From Chitinophaga sp. YR627 (GTDB lineage: Bacteria; Bacteroidota; Bacteroidia; Chitinophagales; Chitinophagaceae), in assembly GCF_900114995.1 (NCBI RefSeq), contig NZ_FOUX01000005.1, positions 124,001 to 188,000 on the forward strand: a stretch of 64,000 nt of DNA. Reading direction: 5' to 3'. Under the pieces are notes generated by a model. It ran no database searches. It worked only from the letters and a program-made list of their open reading frames with translations, and was not told the DNA's origin. The position numbers were made by a program, and so were the translations under genes. Below, piece by piece: positions 45,474 through 54,656 of this stretch (positions are counted from its first letter, which is position 1; the number at the start of each line of letters is the position of its first letter).

Positions 45474-46514
45474 CTATGCGTTTTGCTCCAGTTCGCGGAG
45501 AAATTCCAGGAAGGATGCTGCGTATAATTCAAATTCCCAGGTTCCCATGCCGTGCATACTCGTATAGATCACTCCTTGTTCTGTGGTCAGATCGATGCAG
45601 AAGGGGTCTCCTCCGGCGTCTGCGATAACCAGGTAGTTTTCGGGCCAATCCAGTATTTTTTCCTGTTTCACGCTGTTATAGGCATAACCGTCCTGTCTTT
45701 TGATCAGGTCTGCTGCGCCATAGAGGTCCAGACCGGCAGGGAAAACGTCTCCATTATCGATCATTACCCTTAATGGCGAGAAGTGCTGCAGAAAGGTACG
45801 ATAGGTTACCGGCAGTTGCCATTTACTATCAATAGCCTGGATATCGCTATCAGCGGCTACGATCAGCCAATCGGATGGATTTGAAGGATCCTGGTGGCTG
45901 GCCCGGCGTTGTTGCAGTTTCTTTTCCAGTTTGGCTGCTATCGTGTCTAAGGTGGTAAGGGGTTGTTTTAAAGCAGGATGTGTGGCTGGAGGCGCGTATC
46001 CTGCGCCGGTCTGATAACCGTTCTTTTGCCAGGTTAATATTTCTTCCAGGCGCAGGTCGGTTATTTTCCAGTAACCGGGATCGGCGGGTAGTTGCCGGTC
46101 GAAAGGCTGCTGACTATGCAGGGCGAGGCTTTTTATAGCCTTTGCGCGGTTATCTACAGGTAACTGCTCATTCGTAGCTAAGGCGATCAGCTGATCATAG
46201 GATTGTTTGCCCTTAGTTTTGAGCAGGCCATCGATAGCCCAGTAAGTAAGCTTTGGTACAGTGACAGCCCATTCGAAGAAAGCTGCATATTGCCTGTCAT
46301 TCTGTGGGACCAGACGAATGATATCTGTCATGAGGAAATTACGCCAATGGAGGAGCTTTCCTTCGCGGGTGTAGGTGGTGAGTACATCCAATACCTGTGT
46401 CGTATCTGTAGCACCATATTGCTTAATCAGTTTGTCTTTGAGTTTTGCGAATTTATTACCGTCTGATTCGTTGAGCAATTGGGTAGACAGGTCTTGCAGG
46501 GTTGCTTTTGCCAT
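45474..46514 (-). CDS. SMI1/KNR4 family protein
   Basis: Cytosolic protein of 346 residues. The C-terminal 140 or so residues are an SMI1/KNR4 domain (SKWQLPVTYRTFLQHFSPLR, NYLVIADAGGDPFCIDLTT, then WEFELYAASFLEFLREL). The N-terminal half is helical and repeat-like and not assigned. SMI1/KNR4 proteins are often immunity proteins of toxin systems, but no toxin gene is next to this one. It lies upstream of the encapsulin promoter on the same strand. Confidence 0.8.
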   Translation of the reverse strand: MAKATLQDLSTQLLNESDGNKFAKLKDKLIKQYGATDTTQVLDVLTTYTREGKLLHWRNFLMTDIIRLVPQNDRQYAAFFEWAVTVPKLTYWAIDGLLKTKGKQSYDQLIALATNEQLPVDNRAKAIKSLALHSQQPFDRQLPADPGYWKITDLRLEEILTWQKNGYQTGAGYAPPATHPALKQPLTTLDTIAAKLEKKLQQRRASHQDPSNPSDWLIVAADSDIQAIDSKWQLPVTYRTFLQHFSPLRVMIDNGDVFPAGLDLYGAADLIKRQDGYAYNSVKQEKILDWPENYLVIADAGGDPFCIDLTTEQGVIYTSMHGMGTWEFELYAASFLEFLRELEQNA

Positions 46515-46646
46515 GAGTGTTGATTCTTTTTAACAAAGGATGCGATGTAACGAATATAAATATTCTTTCTGAAACAAGTGCTGGTGCCGGTTTAATAAAA
46601 AACCAGCACAGGTATACCTATGCTGTTTTTTTATGTAGAAAGATGG

Positions 46647-48968
46647 TTATTTAATTTTTAGTCTCCAACCGGCATAGAGCATTCTGCCTGTGATCGGCGC
46701 CCATATCATTGACGCATCGAAGGAGCGGCCGAATGGTTCGTTAGCGGCGATGATAGCATCGGGCTGGATGTAATTGCCGATATTCTCTACACCGATATAG
46801 AAATCCATCGGACGCTTTTTACCGACAGACTTCGTTACCTGTGCATTCATGAGGATGTATGCCGGTGAGTATGCATTCCGGCGATCCGGCTCCGGATTGG
46901 CATCTGTAGATGGGAGACGTTTGCTACCATTGTAGTTAAACGTGTAGTCAAACTTCCAGCCACTGAATGCATAGTCAAAATTGGCAAAAGCTCTTTGTCT
47001 GGAGATGAGCGGACGTTGCAGGAGCTTGCCGTCATAGGTTGTTTTTACATCGAAATAACGGTATGCCAGTGAGACGTTGAATTTCTCCAATGGTTCCAGC
47101 TTCAGACTTACCTGCAGACTATTCGAATAGGATTTATCTTTTGAGTTATAGAATTTAATGACCCGTGGGTCTTCCAGATCAACGACTACCTGGTTTGTAA
47201 AATCGTTTCGGTAGAAATCTATACCTGCTGAGGCATTCCTGCCAAACAGGTTAAACTGCTGGTCGACGCTGATGCCTTTGTTCCAGGCAACTTCAGGGTT
47301 AAATCCGTAGGCCTTCCCCTGTTCTGTTGATAAGAGCTCCAGACTTCTGGAGCTGACAAACACGCTGGTATTCTCTGCAAAGATATTGGCGGTTCGTTGT
47401 CCCCTACCCGCTGCCAGGCGAATGCTTGTGCCCTGAACAGGCTCATAGCGGATATTTAACCTGGGGGTAACAAATGCACCAAACAGGTTATTGTGATCGG
47501 CCCGTATACCAGCGACTACGCTCAGCTTTTCAGAAGGCATGTAAGTGTATTCAAAAAAGGCGCCTGGTACAATTTCATTTCTTTTGAAGGAAGCGGCGTT
47601 AAACTGTTCATTGTAGTTATCATACAGGAAACTGACACCGGTCCTGAAAGTATGCATGGTATTGTTGATGATAGACTGGTAGATCAGATTTCCGTAGAGA
47701 TTCCGTTGTTTGGCATTATAGGTGGTCAATCCGAAATAGGAATCCTGCTGGTGACTGATGGCCGACAGTTGCAGACCGATACTTTTATATTTCTGTTCAG
47801 GGAAGATATAGCCGATTTTACCGAAGGCTTCGTATCGCTGTGTCCTGATACCAATACCGTAGTAATTGGTGGTATATTTATCGGATGATGGATTGTAGGC
47901 GGTTTGTCCACCGGTGCGATCATCATTTAACCCTTTGACACCGAATTGCGCGAGCAAACCTTTTCCATTATCGTATTTCCACCTATTGATAATGCTTACG
48001 AGGTTACCGGTTGGTAAATCCCGGAAGCCGTCTTTGTTGTTATCCAACTGTTTGTTCGTCAGGAAATCATCATGAATAAGTAATGCGGTTGACCACTTAT
48101 CATTTATTTTCTTTGACAGGTTCAGGTTAAGGTCTGTTTTGCCGAAGTCGTTGACATATACGTTTGCCAGCAGCTGTTCGCTATTCTCCGGCTTTTTCAG
48201 TTCGACGTTTATTTGTCCGGCGATACTTTCATAACCGTTTGCCACCGATCCCATTCCTTTTACCAGCTGAATAGACTCTATCCATGGACCTGCTATTGCA
48301 TTCAATCCCAATGGCGTGGCAATACCTCTGGGGCCAGGGAGATTTTCTACTGTCAGCTGCGTATAATTTCCGCTTAAGCCCAGCAGCTGTATCTGCTTTG
48401 AGCCTGTTACTGCGTCGTTATAGGAAACATCGACAGAAGGATTCGTATCAAAGCTTTCACTCAGATTACAGCAGGCTGCTTTCAGGAGTTCTTTGCTGGT
48501 AATCGTTTCTGTACGAACCGGATTCAGTGTGGAGATGTAGGTGGTAGTCTGTTTTGACGCCACACTAAATTCTTTTAACTGGACCTTTGAAGCTGTTTCG
48601 ATTTTTGATGCATGCGCTGTCTCATCCGGTTCTCGGTAGTGGCAGCAGGCGGGCAGTTTATTATATACATTATCCGCGGCATGCGTTATTTCTACGTCAT
48701 GACCAGCTGCAACGATCCGCTTTTTTACTTTCTCCAGGGAGGTTTTCAGGCTATCGTAGACAACTTTGATCACTTTTGTGTCGACATCCCATTGGGCGGA
48801 CAACACACCTTTGCTCATGGCGGCATCTTCGATACGGGCTTTACATTGTTCGCAGACACCTGCAACGCTGAATTGAGCGGTGGTATTTTTGGTGTCAGTA
48901 GTTTGTGCATCGGTGGTAATACCGGACAATAATATTACAACCAGTATAATACATTTATACAGTTTCAT
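46647..48968 (-). CDS. TonB-dependent receptor with N-terminal heavy-metal-associated domain
   Basis: Outer-membrane receptor of 773 residues. After a signal peptide (1-21) comes a heavy-metal-associated domain (about 31-95) with the metal pair Cys39/Cys42 in VAGVCEQCKAR. A further Cys pair (Cys108-Cys109 in PACCHYRE) follows, then a plug (LTVENLPGPRGIATPLGL, VKGMGSVANGYESIAGQINV) and a barrel. The fusion points to copper or a similar metal as ligand. A Cys-rich small exported protein is encoded just upstream on the same strand, 98 bases away, and probably works with it. Confidence 0.88.
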   Translation of the reverse strand: MKLYKCIILVVILLSGITTDAQTTDTKNTTAQFSVAGVCEQCKARIEDAAMSKGVLSAQWDVDTKVIKVVYDSLKTSLEKVKKRIVAAGHDVEITHAADNVYNKLPACCHYREPDETAHASKIETASKVQLKEFSVASKQTTTYISTLNPVRTETITSKELLKAACCNLSESFDTNPSVDVSYNDAVTGSKQIQLLGLSGNYTQLTVENLPGPRGIATPLGLNAIAGPWIESIQLVKGMGSVANGYESIAGQINVELKKPENSEQLLANVYVNDFGKTDLNLNLSKKINDKWSTALLIHDDFLTNKQLDNNKDGFRDLPTGNLVSIINRWKYDNGKGLLAQFGVKGLNDDRTGGQTAYNPSSDKYTTNYYGIGIRTQRYEAFGKIGYIFPEQKYKSIGLQLSAISHQQDSYFGLTTYNAKQRNLYGNLIYQSIINNTMHTFRTGVSFLYDNYNEQFNAASFKRNEIVPGAFFEYTYMPSEKLSVVAGIRADHNNLFGAFVTPRLNIRYEPVQGTSIRLAAGRGQRTANIFAENTSVFVSSRSLELLSTEQGKAYGFNPEVAWNKGISVDQQFNLFGRNASAGIDFYRNDFTNQVVVDLEDPRVIKFYNSKDKSYSNSLQVSLKLEPLEKFNVSLAYRYFDVKTTYDGKLLQRPLISRQRAFANFDYAFSGWKFDYTFNYNGSKRLPSTDANPEPDRRNAYSPAYILMNAQVTKSVGKKRPMDFYIGVENIGNYIQPDAIIAANEPFGRSFDASMIWAPITGRMLYAGWRLKIK

Positions 48969-49066
48969 GAAGGGATGTTATGAGATACGGAGATATCCGT
49001 GTCGGATGTGAAAATTGATACGTGAGGACTGGCAGGTATAGTATTACCTGTATGGGGAGTAGATTA

Positions 49067-49456
49067 TCAGATAAGATAGGTGCAATGCAGGATGTACAGC
49101 GATATATTGCCTAAGGGCGGCGGCGCGTGAGAGGTATTGGCAAAGCCCTTTTCCTCCGGTAACTGGCAATTGATCTCAATACCAGGTATTATTGTTGGGA
49201 TAGCAATAAAGTGGGCTGCTTCAAGATGCGGATGTTCACTTGCAAGGTGTGTTTCCTTTAGCTTGAGGGTGTGGTACGTTGTTTCACAACAGCCTTTTTT
49301 GCTTTTATCCTTGGAACAGGAATGTTTTTCTTCATGCAGCAGATTGAGGTGCACTGATTGCAGTTTACCACAGCAATAGAACTTATTGATGCCTATTCCG
49401 GAAGCGGAGATGGCATAAATAAGTGTGAGAAATAATATTGCTATTCTTTTTTGCAT
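49067..49456 (-). CDS. HYC_CC_PP-like Cys-rich exported small protein
   Basis: Exported protein of 129 residues with a signal segment (about 4-19). It contains NKFYCCGKL, a Lys-rich middle with HSCSKDKSKKGCCE, and many His residues (HLASEHPHLEAAH), ending in a Pro-rich tail. This matches the small HYC_CC_PP-type proteins found next to HMA-TonB receptors in Bacteroidota; metal handling is the likely role. A TACTTTTG -7 element (49464-49471, minus strand) is almost on the ATG, so its mRNA may be leaderless. Confidence 0.78.
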   Translation of the reverse strand: MQKRIAILFLTLIYAISASGIGINKFYCCGKLQSVHLNLLHEEKHSCSKDKSKKGCCETTYHTLKLKETHLASEHPHLEAAHFIAIPTIIPGIEINCQLPEEKGFANTSHAPPPLGNISLYILHCTYLI

Positions 49457-49621
49457 TGTGGTACAAAAGTAGGGGATTTTTGGGTGTGGAGGTTATATAA
49501 TTATGGGAGGAGTTTATATAATTTTGGGGGGAGAATAACATTTATTGTTCAGACATCTATTCAAAATGTGCCGGACTATCTGAAAGCGATCGTAATACAC
49601 AGATGCGGTATGATCATAAAG

Positions 49622-49679
49622 AGGTATCTGGAACGTTAATCCTTCGTCTTTGAACGAAAGATTAACGTTCCAGATACCT
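49622..49679 (-). terminator. Perfect 20-base stem hairpin after an HxlR gene
   Basis: Arms at 49622-49641 and 49660-49679 are exact complements, with an inner TTCGT/ACGAA stem. It starts two bases beyond the HxlR stop codon. The stem is much longer than needed for termination. Confidence 0.7.
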
Positions 49680-49681
49680 TT

Positions 49682-50056
49682 TCATAAGACAGGAGATTGA
49701 AACAATGGTTCCAGTATATTACGATGTACCTCCCCCCATCTGGCAGTAACTTCAATAACAGGTATCAATGACTCACCCAGTGGTGTAAGTGCATATTCCA
49801 CTTTAGCCGGCCGCTGGTCAAAGATCGTTTTGGTAATAATCCCCTGGTCTGTAAGTTGCTTTAATTGCGTATCCAATAAACGACGGGATGCTTTTGGTAT
49901 CCTTCGTTGTAATTCACCCGGTCTTTTAATGCCCGAATAGATACACCAGATCAGGTTGAGCTTCCATTTTCCGTTCATGACTTCCATGAAAAGGTGAAGG
50001 CCGCATTCAAGTTCAACAGGTAATTTCTTCTGATACATACTACAAAGATCGGTCAT
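49682..50056 (-). CDS. HxlR family winged-helix transcriptional regulator
   Basis: Regulator of 124 residues with the HxlR layout: CGLHLFMEVMNGKWKLNLIW, GIKRPGELQRRIPKASRRLL, LKQLTDQGIITKTIF. Two Cys (Cys5 and Cys18) lie before or in the first helix, the latter at the usual redox position. It is divergent from an aldo/keto reductase, and a clean dyad lies in the 73 bases between them. Confidence 0.9.
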   Translation of the reverse strand: MTDLCSMYQKKLPVELECGLHLFMEVMNGKWKLNLIWCIYSGIKRPGELQRRIPKASRRLLDTQLKQLTDQGIITKTIFDQRPAKVEYALTPLGESLIPVIEVTARWGEVHRNILEPLFQSPVL

Positions 50057-50073
50057 CTTATTGTCTTTTTACA

Positions 50074-50093
50074 TACGGCTGAATTTAGCCGTA
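50074..50093. promoter_or_regulatory. Candidate HxlR operator before the aldo/keto reductase
   Basis: TACGGCT and AGCCGTA are perfect inverted repeats with a six-base spacer, in the short gap between the divergent HxlR and reductase genes. Confidence 0.55.
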
Positions 50094-50129
50094 CTTGACT
50101 TTCAGTTGTGTGCGGAGGAACTTTGATGT

Positions 50130-51095
50130 ATGAAAAATGAATTATTTGGCACACAGACAGGTATAATGGCCAGCAGGCTTGTATTGGGAGCAGCTAATCT
50201 GGGCAGTCGCAGGGGGTATGGTGCGGCTGAAGATGATATACCGAAAATCCTGGCAGCCTATGCAGATGCAGGCGGTAATTTTATTGATGTAGCTGATCAA
50301 TACCAACTGGGAGAAGCAGAGGAAAATGTCGGGAGATTTATTGGTGGTCAACGGCACAATTTTATCATCTGTACAAAATACACACGTAGCAGTGAGGCGA
50401 CGCCTTCGCTTGTTAATCTGGGGAATCACCGTAAGGCGATGCGTCAGGCAGTTGATGCCAGTCTGAAACGGCTGAACACCGACTACATTGACATCTATAT
50501 GCCCCATTATGATGATGGCCTGACACCTATAGGGGAAATTGCACGGGGATTAGAAGACCTGGTAAAAGCAGGTAAGGTCCTGTATGCCGGTCTCGCTAAT
50601 TTTCCGGCATGGAAAGCGGCAGCTATTGCCAGCAGCGTTCCGGTAGCGGCATTACAGATAGAGTATAATTTAGTGCAACGGACGGCGGAGCGTGAATTGA
50701 TACCAATGGCGGAATACTTTGGTATGGGTACGATGTTTTATTCTCCGCTGGCAGGTGGATTGCTGACCGGCAAATACAGAAAAGGTTCCGGCGGACGACT
50801 TACGCTTGCTACTCCGGATGCGTATCAGGAAGATATAAGGGTTACGCCTGTTATTGATGTGCTGGAACAGATTGCCGCAGCGGTGAATGCCACGCCCGGT
50901 CAGGTAGCATTGGCCTGGACATTGACGAAAAAGGGATTTCCGGTGATCGGAGCCAGAACATTAACACACTTGCAGGATAATCTGATCGCGCTGGAGATAG
51001 CGCTGAGTGCTGAGCAGGTGGATCGCTTAGACAAGATTACTGAAATTAGTATGGGCTATCCGCATGATCTGCTGAAGACAGTGCAGGTGAAGTAG
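50130..51095 (+). CDS. Aldo/keto reductase
   Basis: NADPH-dependent reductase of 321 residues. The catalytic tetrad is visible: Asp and Tyr in FIDVADQYQLG, Lys in IICTKYTR, His in YMPHYDDG. LQIEYNLVQRTAERELIPMA and FYSPLAGGLLTGKY are typical of the family, and the cofactor-binding PVIGARTLTHLQDN closes the barrel. The substrate is unknown, probably a reactive aldehyde or ketone, as it is divergent from an HxlR regulator with a shared operator-like dyad. Confidence 0.92.
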   Translation: MKNELFGTQTGIMASRLVLGAANLGSRRGYGAAEDDIPKILAAYADAGGNFIDVADQYQLGEAEENVGRFIGGQRHNFIICTKYTRSSEATPSLVNLGNHRKAMRQAVDASLKRLNTDYIDIYMPHYDDGLTPIGEIARGLEDLVKAGKVLYAGLANFPAWKAAAIASSVPVAALQIEYNLVQRTAERELIPMAEYFGMGTMFYSPLAGGLLTGKYRKGSGGRLTLATPDAYQEDIRVTPVIDVLEQIAAAVNATPGQVALAWTLTKKGFPVIGARTLTHLQDNLIALEIALSAEQVDRLDKITEISMGYPHDLLKTVQVK

Positions 51096-51196
51096 CAGGG
51101 GCTAATGAGGGGATTATAAAATAAACGAACCGCTGCTGACATAGGGTTGTCACCAGGTGCTGATAGCTTTGTTATATCATCAGAAAACAAAGCATT

Positions 51197-51736
51197 ATGA
51201 GCGATCACAAATCACAGCAGATCAGCATTGTACCTAAGGGGTATACGGCCGTAACACCCTGGATCATCTCTCCATCTTCGGCAGACTTAATACAGTTTCT
51301 AAGCGCGGCATTCGGGGCGGAAGAAGTTCCTAACAGCAGGATCACGAATGAAGACGGTATCATCATACATGTGGTCGTAAAGATCGGAGATGCACTGGTG
51401 TTGTTGTTTGATGCAAGGAAAGACTGGCCTTCTACTCCGGCGTACCTGAATCTGTATGTTGCAGATGTGGAAACGGCTTACCAGCGGGCATTGCAACTGG
51501 GCGCCAGATCTGTTACTGATATTACGACACTCTGGTTCGGAGAAAAGGTTTGCAGGATCATAGATCCATTTGGTAATTTATGGTGGATCAATGAGCGCGT
51601 AGAAGAAATTGATTTTACTATACCGGAAGAAGTAGGTCAGCGTGCGTCCACACCGGAGGCTGTTGCAGGCATTACATACATTCAGCGATCACTGGACGAA
51701 GCGATGAAAATTCAAAAGGAATTCTTTCAACGCTGA
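51197..51736 (+). CDS. VOC (glyoxalase-fold) family protein
   Basis: Protein of 179 residues resembling the PhnB/glyoxalase-like VOC group: GYTAVTPWIISPSSADLIQF, FLSAAFGAEE, LYVADVETAYQRALQLGA, and FGEKVCRIIDPFGNLWWINE near 115-134. Two beta-alpha-beta units are present. Metal ligands cannot be assigned with confidence. It follows the aldo/keto reductase by 101 bases on the same strand; a shared job in aldehyde stress is inference. Confidence 0.85.
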   Translation: MSDHKSQQISIVPKGYTAVTPWIISPSSADLIQFLSAAFGAEEVPNSRITNEDGIIIHVVVKIGDALVLLFDARKDWPSTPAYLNLYVADVETAYQRALQLGARSVTDITTLWFGEKVCRIIDPFGNLWWINERVEEIDFTIPEEVGQRASTPEAVAGITYIQRSLDEAMKIQKEFFQR

Positions 51737-51808
51737 CGTACCGGCGGGATAGGCGAAGCCCGGAAATATTAAGTATATTGCCCGGGCAACGCCTTAAAAC
51801 TGAATTGC

Positions 51809-53392
51809 ATGCATACTGTCCTGCCTTTTTTACTTGCGATGATCGCCGCTGTTGTGTTGTTGGAAATGTGGGCGACCAAACTAAGAATCGCTTATCCTAT
51901 ATTACTGGTCATTGCAGGACTCCTTATCAGTTTCATACCTGGATTACCGGTACTGAGAATTGATCCGGACCTGATCTTCTTCATTTTTCTACCACCATTA
52001 TTGTTTGAAGCATCCTGGGGTGTTTCCTTTAAAGAAATGAAAAAGTGGTGGCGTATCATTGGCAGTTTTGCATTCCTCGTTGTATTCTTCACCGCATTGT
52101 CTGTTGCTATTGTCGCCAATTATTGTCTTCCGGGATTCACCATTGCACTTGGGTTTCTGCTGGGCGGCATTGTTTCTCCACCGGATGCCATCAGTACAGC
52201 CGCTATTACGAAATTTGTAAAGATCCCTAAAGCGACTTCTGCTATTCTGGAAGGAGAAAGTCTGTTGAATGATGCATCCTCACTGATCATTTTTCGCTTT
52301 GCGATGATAACGGTCGGCACAGGGCAGTTTATCTGGCACCAGGCAGCCGCCAGCTTTTTATGGATGGTGATTGGTGGAGCGGCCGTTGGTTTGCTGTTAG
52401 CACGATTTTTTATAGAAGCGCACAAGCGTCTGCCGACAGATGCTTCTTCTGATATTGCGTTACTGCTTATCGAACCCTATCTGATGTATTGGCTGGCGGA
52501 GCAATTGCATTGTTCCGGCGTACTGGCGGTTGTTTGTGGCGGTGTGTATATGTCCACCCAAAGACTTGTTTTTCTGAACAGCGCCAGCAGGATTTCCGGT
52601 TACAGTGTATGGGAAAGTCTGGTGTTCATTCTGAATGGTATTGTATTCCTTATCATAGGTCTGGACCTCCCTGAAATTGTAGAAGGATTAAGGGCGCATG
52701 GTACGCCATTACGTACAGCTATTGGGTATGGCGTACTGGTTACTGGTGTGCTGATCGCTGCCAGGATTATCAGTTCATATGCTGCTATGCTGGCTACGAT
52801 CATTTTCCGGCCGAGTGTCAGACCAAGGACCCGCGGCAGATTCGGCGCCTTTATCATGCCGCTGTTTCTCGGCTGGACAGGTATGCGGGGCGTTGTATCG
52901 CTGGCCGCAGCGCTGTCTATTCCTGTTATGCTGGATAATGGTCAGCAGTTTCCACAGCGCAATCTCATTCTCTTTATCACTTTTGTGACCATTTTACTGA
53001 CACTTGTCATCCAGGGACTGACCCTACCCTATTTAATTAAACGTTCGGGCCTCTTCGATGATCTTGAAAAAGAAGAAGCGGATGATCAAACCCGGCTGCA
53101 AATGAAGCAGGGTTTGAAACAGCACGTGTATCAGTTCTTAAAGAACAAGTATGACAATGAGATGAATGGTCATGCCGGTATGGAAAAGCTGTTACACATC
53201 TGGGAAGAGCGGGCAAAGGCGAATAGTGATAGTCTGATGAATGCGCAGACAAAAGTAATTTTCATAGAACTACTGGAAAGTCAGCGGAAATACCTGCAGG
53301 AGCTCAATAAAGACCCTCAGATCAATGAAGAGATCATCCGCGAACAACTATATCAGATCGATCTTGAAGAGGAACGGCTGAAGATCATTTAA
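51809..53392 (+). CDS. CPA1-type Na+/H+ antiporter
   Basis: Inner-membrane cation/proton antiporter of 527 residues with about 12 helices over the first 410. The core motif VSPPDAISTAAITKFVKIPK, followed by the EGESLLNDASSLIIFRF segment, is the signature of NhaP/CPA1 transporters, including the paired acidic residues. WTGMRGVVSLAAALSIPV is the second typical motif. A charged cytosolic tail of about 110 residues follows and may sense pH or ions. It stands alone between the VOC gene and the Tet(X)-like gene. Confidence 0.92.
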   Translation: MHTVLPFLLAMIAAVVLLEMWATKLRIAYPILLVIAGLLISFIPGLPVLRIDPDLIFFIFLPPLLFEASWGVSFKEMKKWWRIIGSFAFLVVFFTALSVAIVANYCLPGFTIALGFLLGGIVSPPDAISTAAITKFVKIPKATSAILEGESLLNDASSLIIFRFAMITVGTGQFIWHQAAASFLWMVIGGAAVGLLLARFFIEAHKRLPTDASSDIALLLIEPYLMYWLAEQLHCSGVLAVVCGGVYMSTQRLVFLNSASRISGYSVWESLVFILNGIVFLIIGLDLPEIVEGLRAHGTPLRTAIGYGVLVTGVLIAARIISSYAAMLATIIFRPSVRPRTRGRFGAFIMPLFLGWTGMRGVVSLAAALSIPVMLDNGQQFPQRNLILFITFVTILLTLVIQGLTLPYLIKRSGLFDDLEKEEADDQTRLQMKQGLKQHVYQFLKNKYDNEMNGHAGMEKLLHIWEERAKANSDSLMNAQTKVIFIELLESQRKYLQELNKDPQINEEIIREQLYQIDLEEERLKII

Positions 53393-53439
53393 GTCAGCAG
53401 ACATAACAGATCACTATCTCCGGAAACAGCTCACCTGCT

Positions 53440-54561
53440 TTAGCGGGCGAAACGCTTTGCAAAAGAAAAATCGGGCTGGTGCATCGCTATTTCATTTTCA
53501 TCTGATTCACGCTGGGCTTTGGTAGCGTATACGAACATTTGTTGCTCGTAATTACTGATGGCAGCTTCCACTGTGTCAAATGTCCCGTTGGTCAGGTTAT
53601 CGGATAAGATCAATGCGTCCATTAATCCGGTGTTTGCCCCCTGTCCGGCAAAAGGCTGCATGAGGTGAGCGGCATCTCCGATCAATGTTAATGGCAGCGG
53701 GCGATTGCTTGTCCAGGGATGGTTCAGGGATACCTTTCTGATGGGAATTCCGTTGAAGAAAGCGCTTGCCCGGAATAGCTGTTTATAGCTATCATGCCAA
53801 TGCGAGCAGGTATTTAAAAGGAAGCTGCTGATAATTTCTTTGTTCCGGAAGTTTAGTCCATTTTCATGCAACCATTGCTCCGGCTTTCTAAATGTGATAT
53901 TATAGGTTAATGCACCGTTATTCCTGGGGTTTGCGACAAATGTGATCCCCTCTCCTGCTTTCATCAGGATGTTGTTGTTACACAACTGATAGAATTCCCG
54001 GCATGCCGTTTCTGGCTGGTATACTTCTCCCTGTATGATAAAAGTGCCTGTGTAAGTGGCTTCTGCGGTTGTCAGGTATCTTCTGGCGGCGGACATGCCT
54101 CCGTTGGCTCCGATCACCAGATCTGCTACAGCGCTCTCTTTATGCTCAAAATGAATGTGCCATTGGCCGTTGAGGGCTTCCAGTCCGGTGAACTTCCTGT
54201 CCCATACAACGGTGTTATCTGTCAGGCTTTCCAATAGCATCTTACGCAGATCGTTTCTATTGATTTCAGGTGCGTTATATTGGGGCGCTGTTGATAATAA
54301 TACATGGGATTGTTCGTCCACCAGCGTTCTGCCCATGGGTATGGCCAGATTAAAATATTGCTCCAGTAATCCGGCCTTTTTCAGGGCTGGCTGACCGGAG
54401 GTTTCATGAAGATCGAGCGTACCACCCCAGATCCTTGCGGCAGGATCTTCATCCCTTTCATAGACGGTTACATAGACGCCCTCCTGTTGTAGTAGTCTTG
54501 CCATTGTCAGCCCAACGGGGCCTGCTCCGATGATGGCGACTTTCTTGTCTTTTAGTATCAT
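53440..54561 (-). CDS. Tet(X)-like FAD-dependent monooxygenase
   Basis: Flavoprotein monooxygenase of 373 residues from the ATG at 54561 (MILKDKKVAIIGAGPVGLTM). The FAD GxGxxG motif, WGGTLDLHETSGQPALKKAG, NAPEINRNDLR, IGDAAHLMQPFAGQGANTGL and MDALILSDNLTNGTF align closely with Tet(X), the tetracycline-inactivating enzyme of Bacteroidota. From memory of Tet(X), the substrate residue Gln192 seems kept (IIQGEVYQPE). The Arg213 and His234 positions appear to be Ile (CNNNILMK) and Thr (GALTYNITF), so its natural substrate may differ. It is divergent from an AraC regulator. Confidence 0.88.
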   Translation of the reverse strand: MILKDKKVAIIGAGPVGLTMARLLQQEGVYVTVYERDEDPAARIWGGTLDLHETSGQPALKKAGLLEQYFNLAIPMGRTLVDEQSHVLLSTAPQYNAPEINRNDLRKMLLESLTDNTVVWDRKFTGLEALNGQWHIHFEHKESAVADLVIGANGGMSAARRYLTTAEATYTGTFIIQGEVYQPETACREFYQLCNNNILMKAGEGITFVANPRNNGALTYNITFRKPEQWLHENGLNFRNKEIISSFLLNTCSHWHDSYKQLFRASAFFNGIPIRKVSLNHPWTSNRPLPLTLIGDAAHLMQPFAGQGANTGLMDALILSDNLTNGTFDTVEAAISNYEQQMFVYATKAQRESDENEIAMHQPDFSFAKRFAR

Positions 54562-54606
54562 GCTTTGCATTTGTTTGGTTTACAATGCAAAATTGTTGAC
54601 TATCTT

Positions 54607-54652
54607 AGAGACAAAATAACTACTTAAGACCTAAAAATAGTCGTAAAAGACC
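54607..54652 (+). promoter_or_regulatory. Direct repeats upstream of the AraC gene
   Basis: AGAGAC (54607-54612), AAGACC (54626-54631) and AAGACC (54647-54652) recur every 20 or so bases, two helical turns apart, in the gap between the Tet(X)-like and AraC genes. The last abuts the AraC start. They could be AraC-type binding sites. Confidence 0.35.
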
Positions 54653-54656
54653 ACCA

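Noticed and set aside
45474..46514. SMI1/KNR4 protein as part of a toxin-immunity or encapsulin system
   Set aside because: No toxin gene is adjacent, and the encapsulin operon has its own promoter downstream of it; only proximity supports a link.
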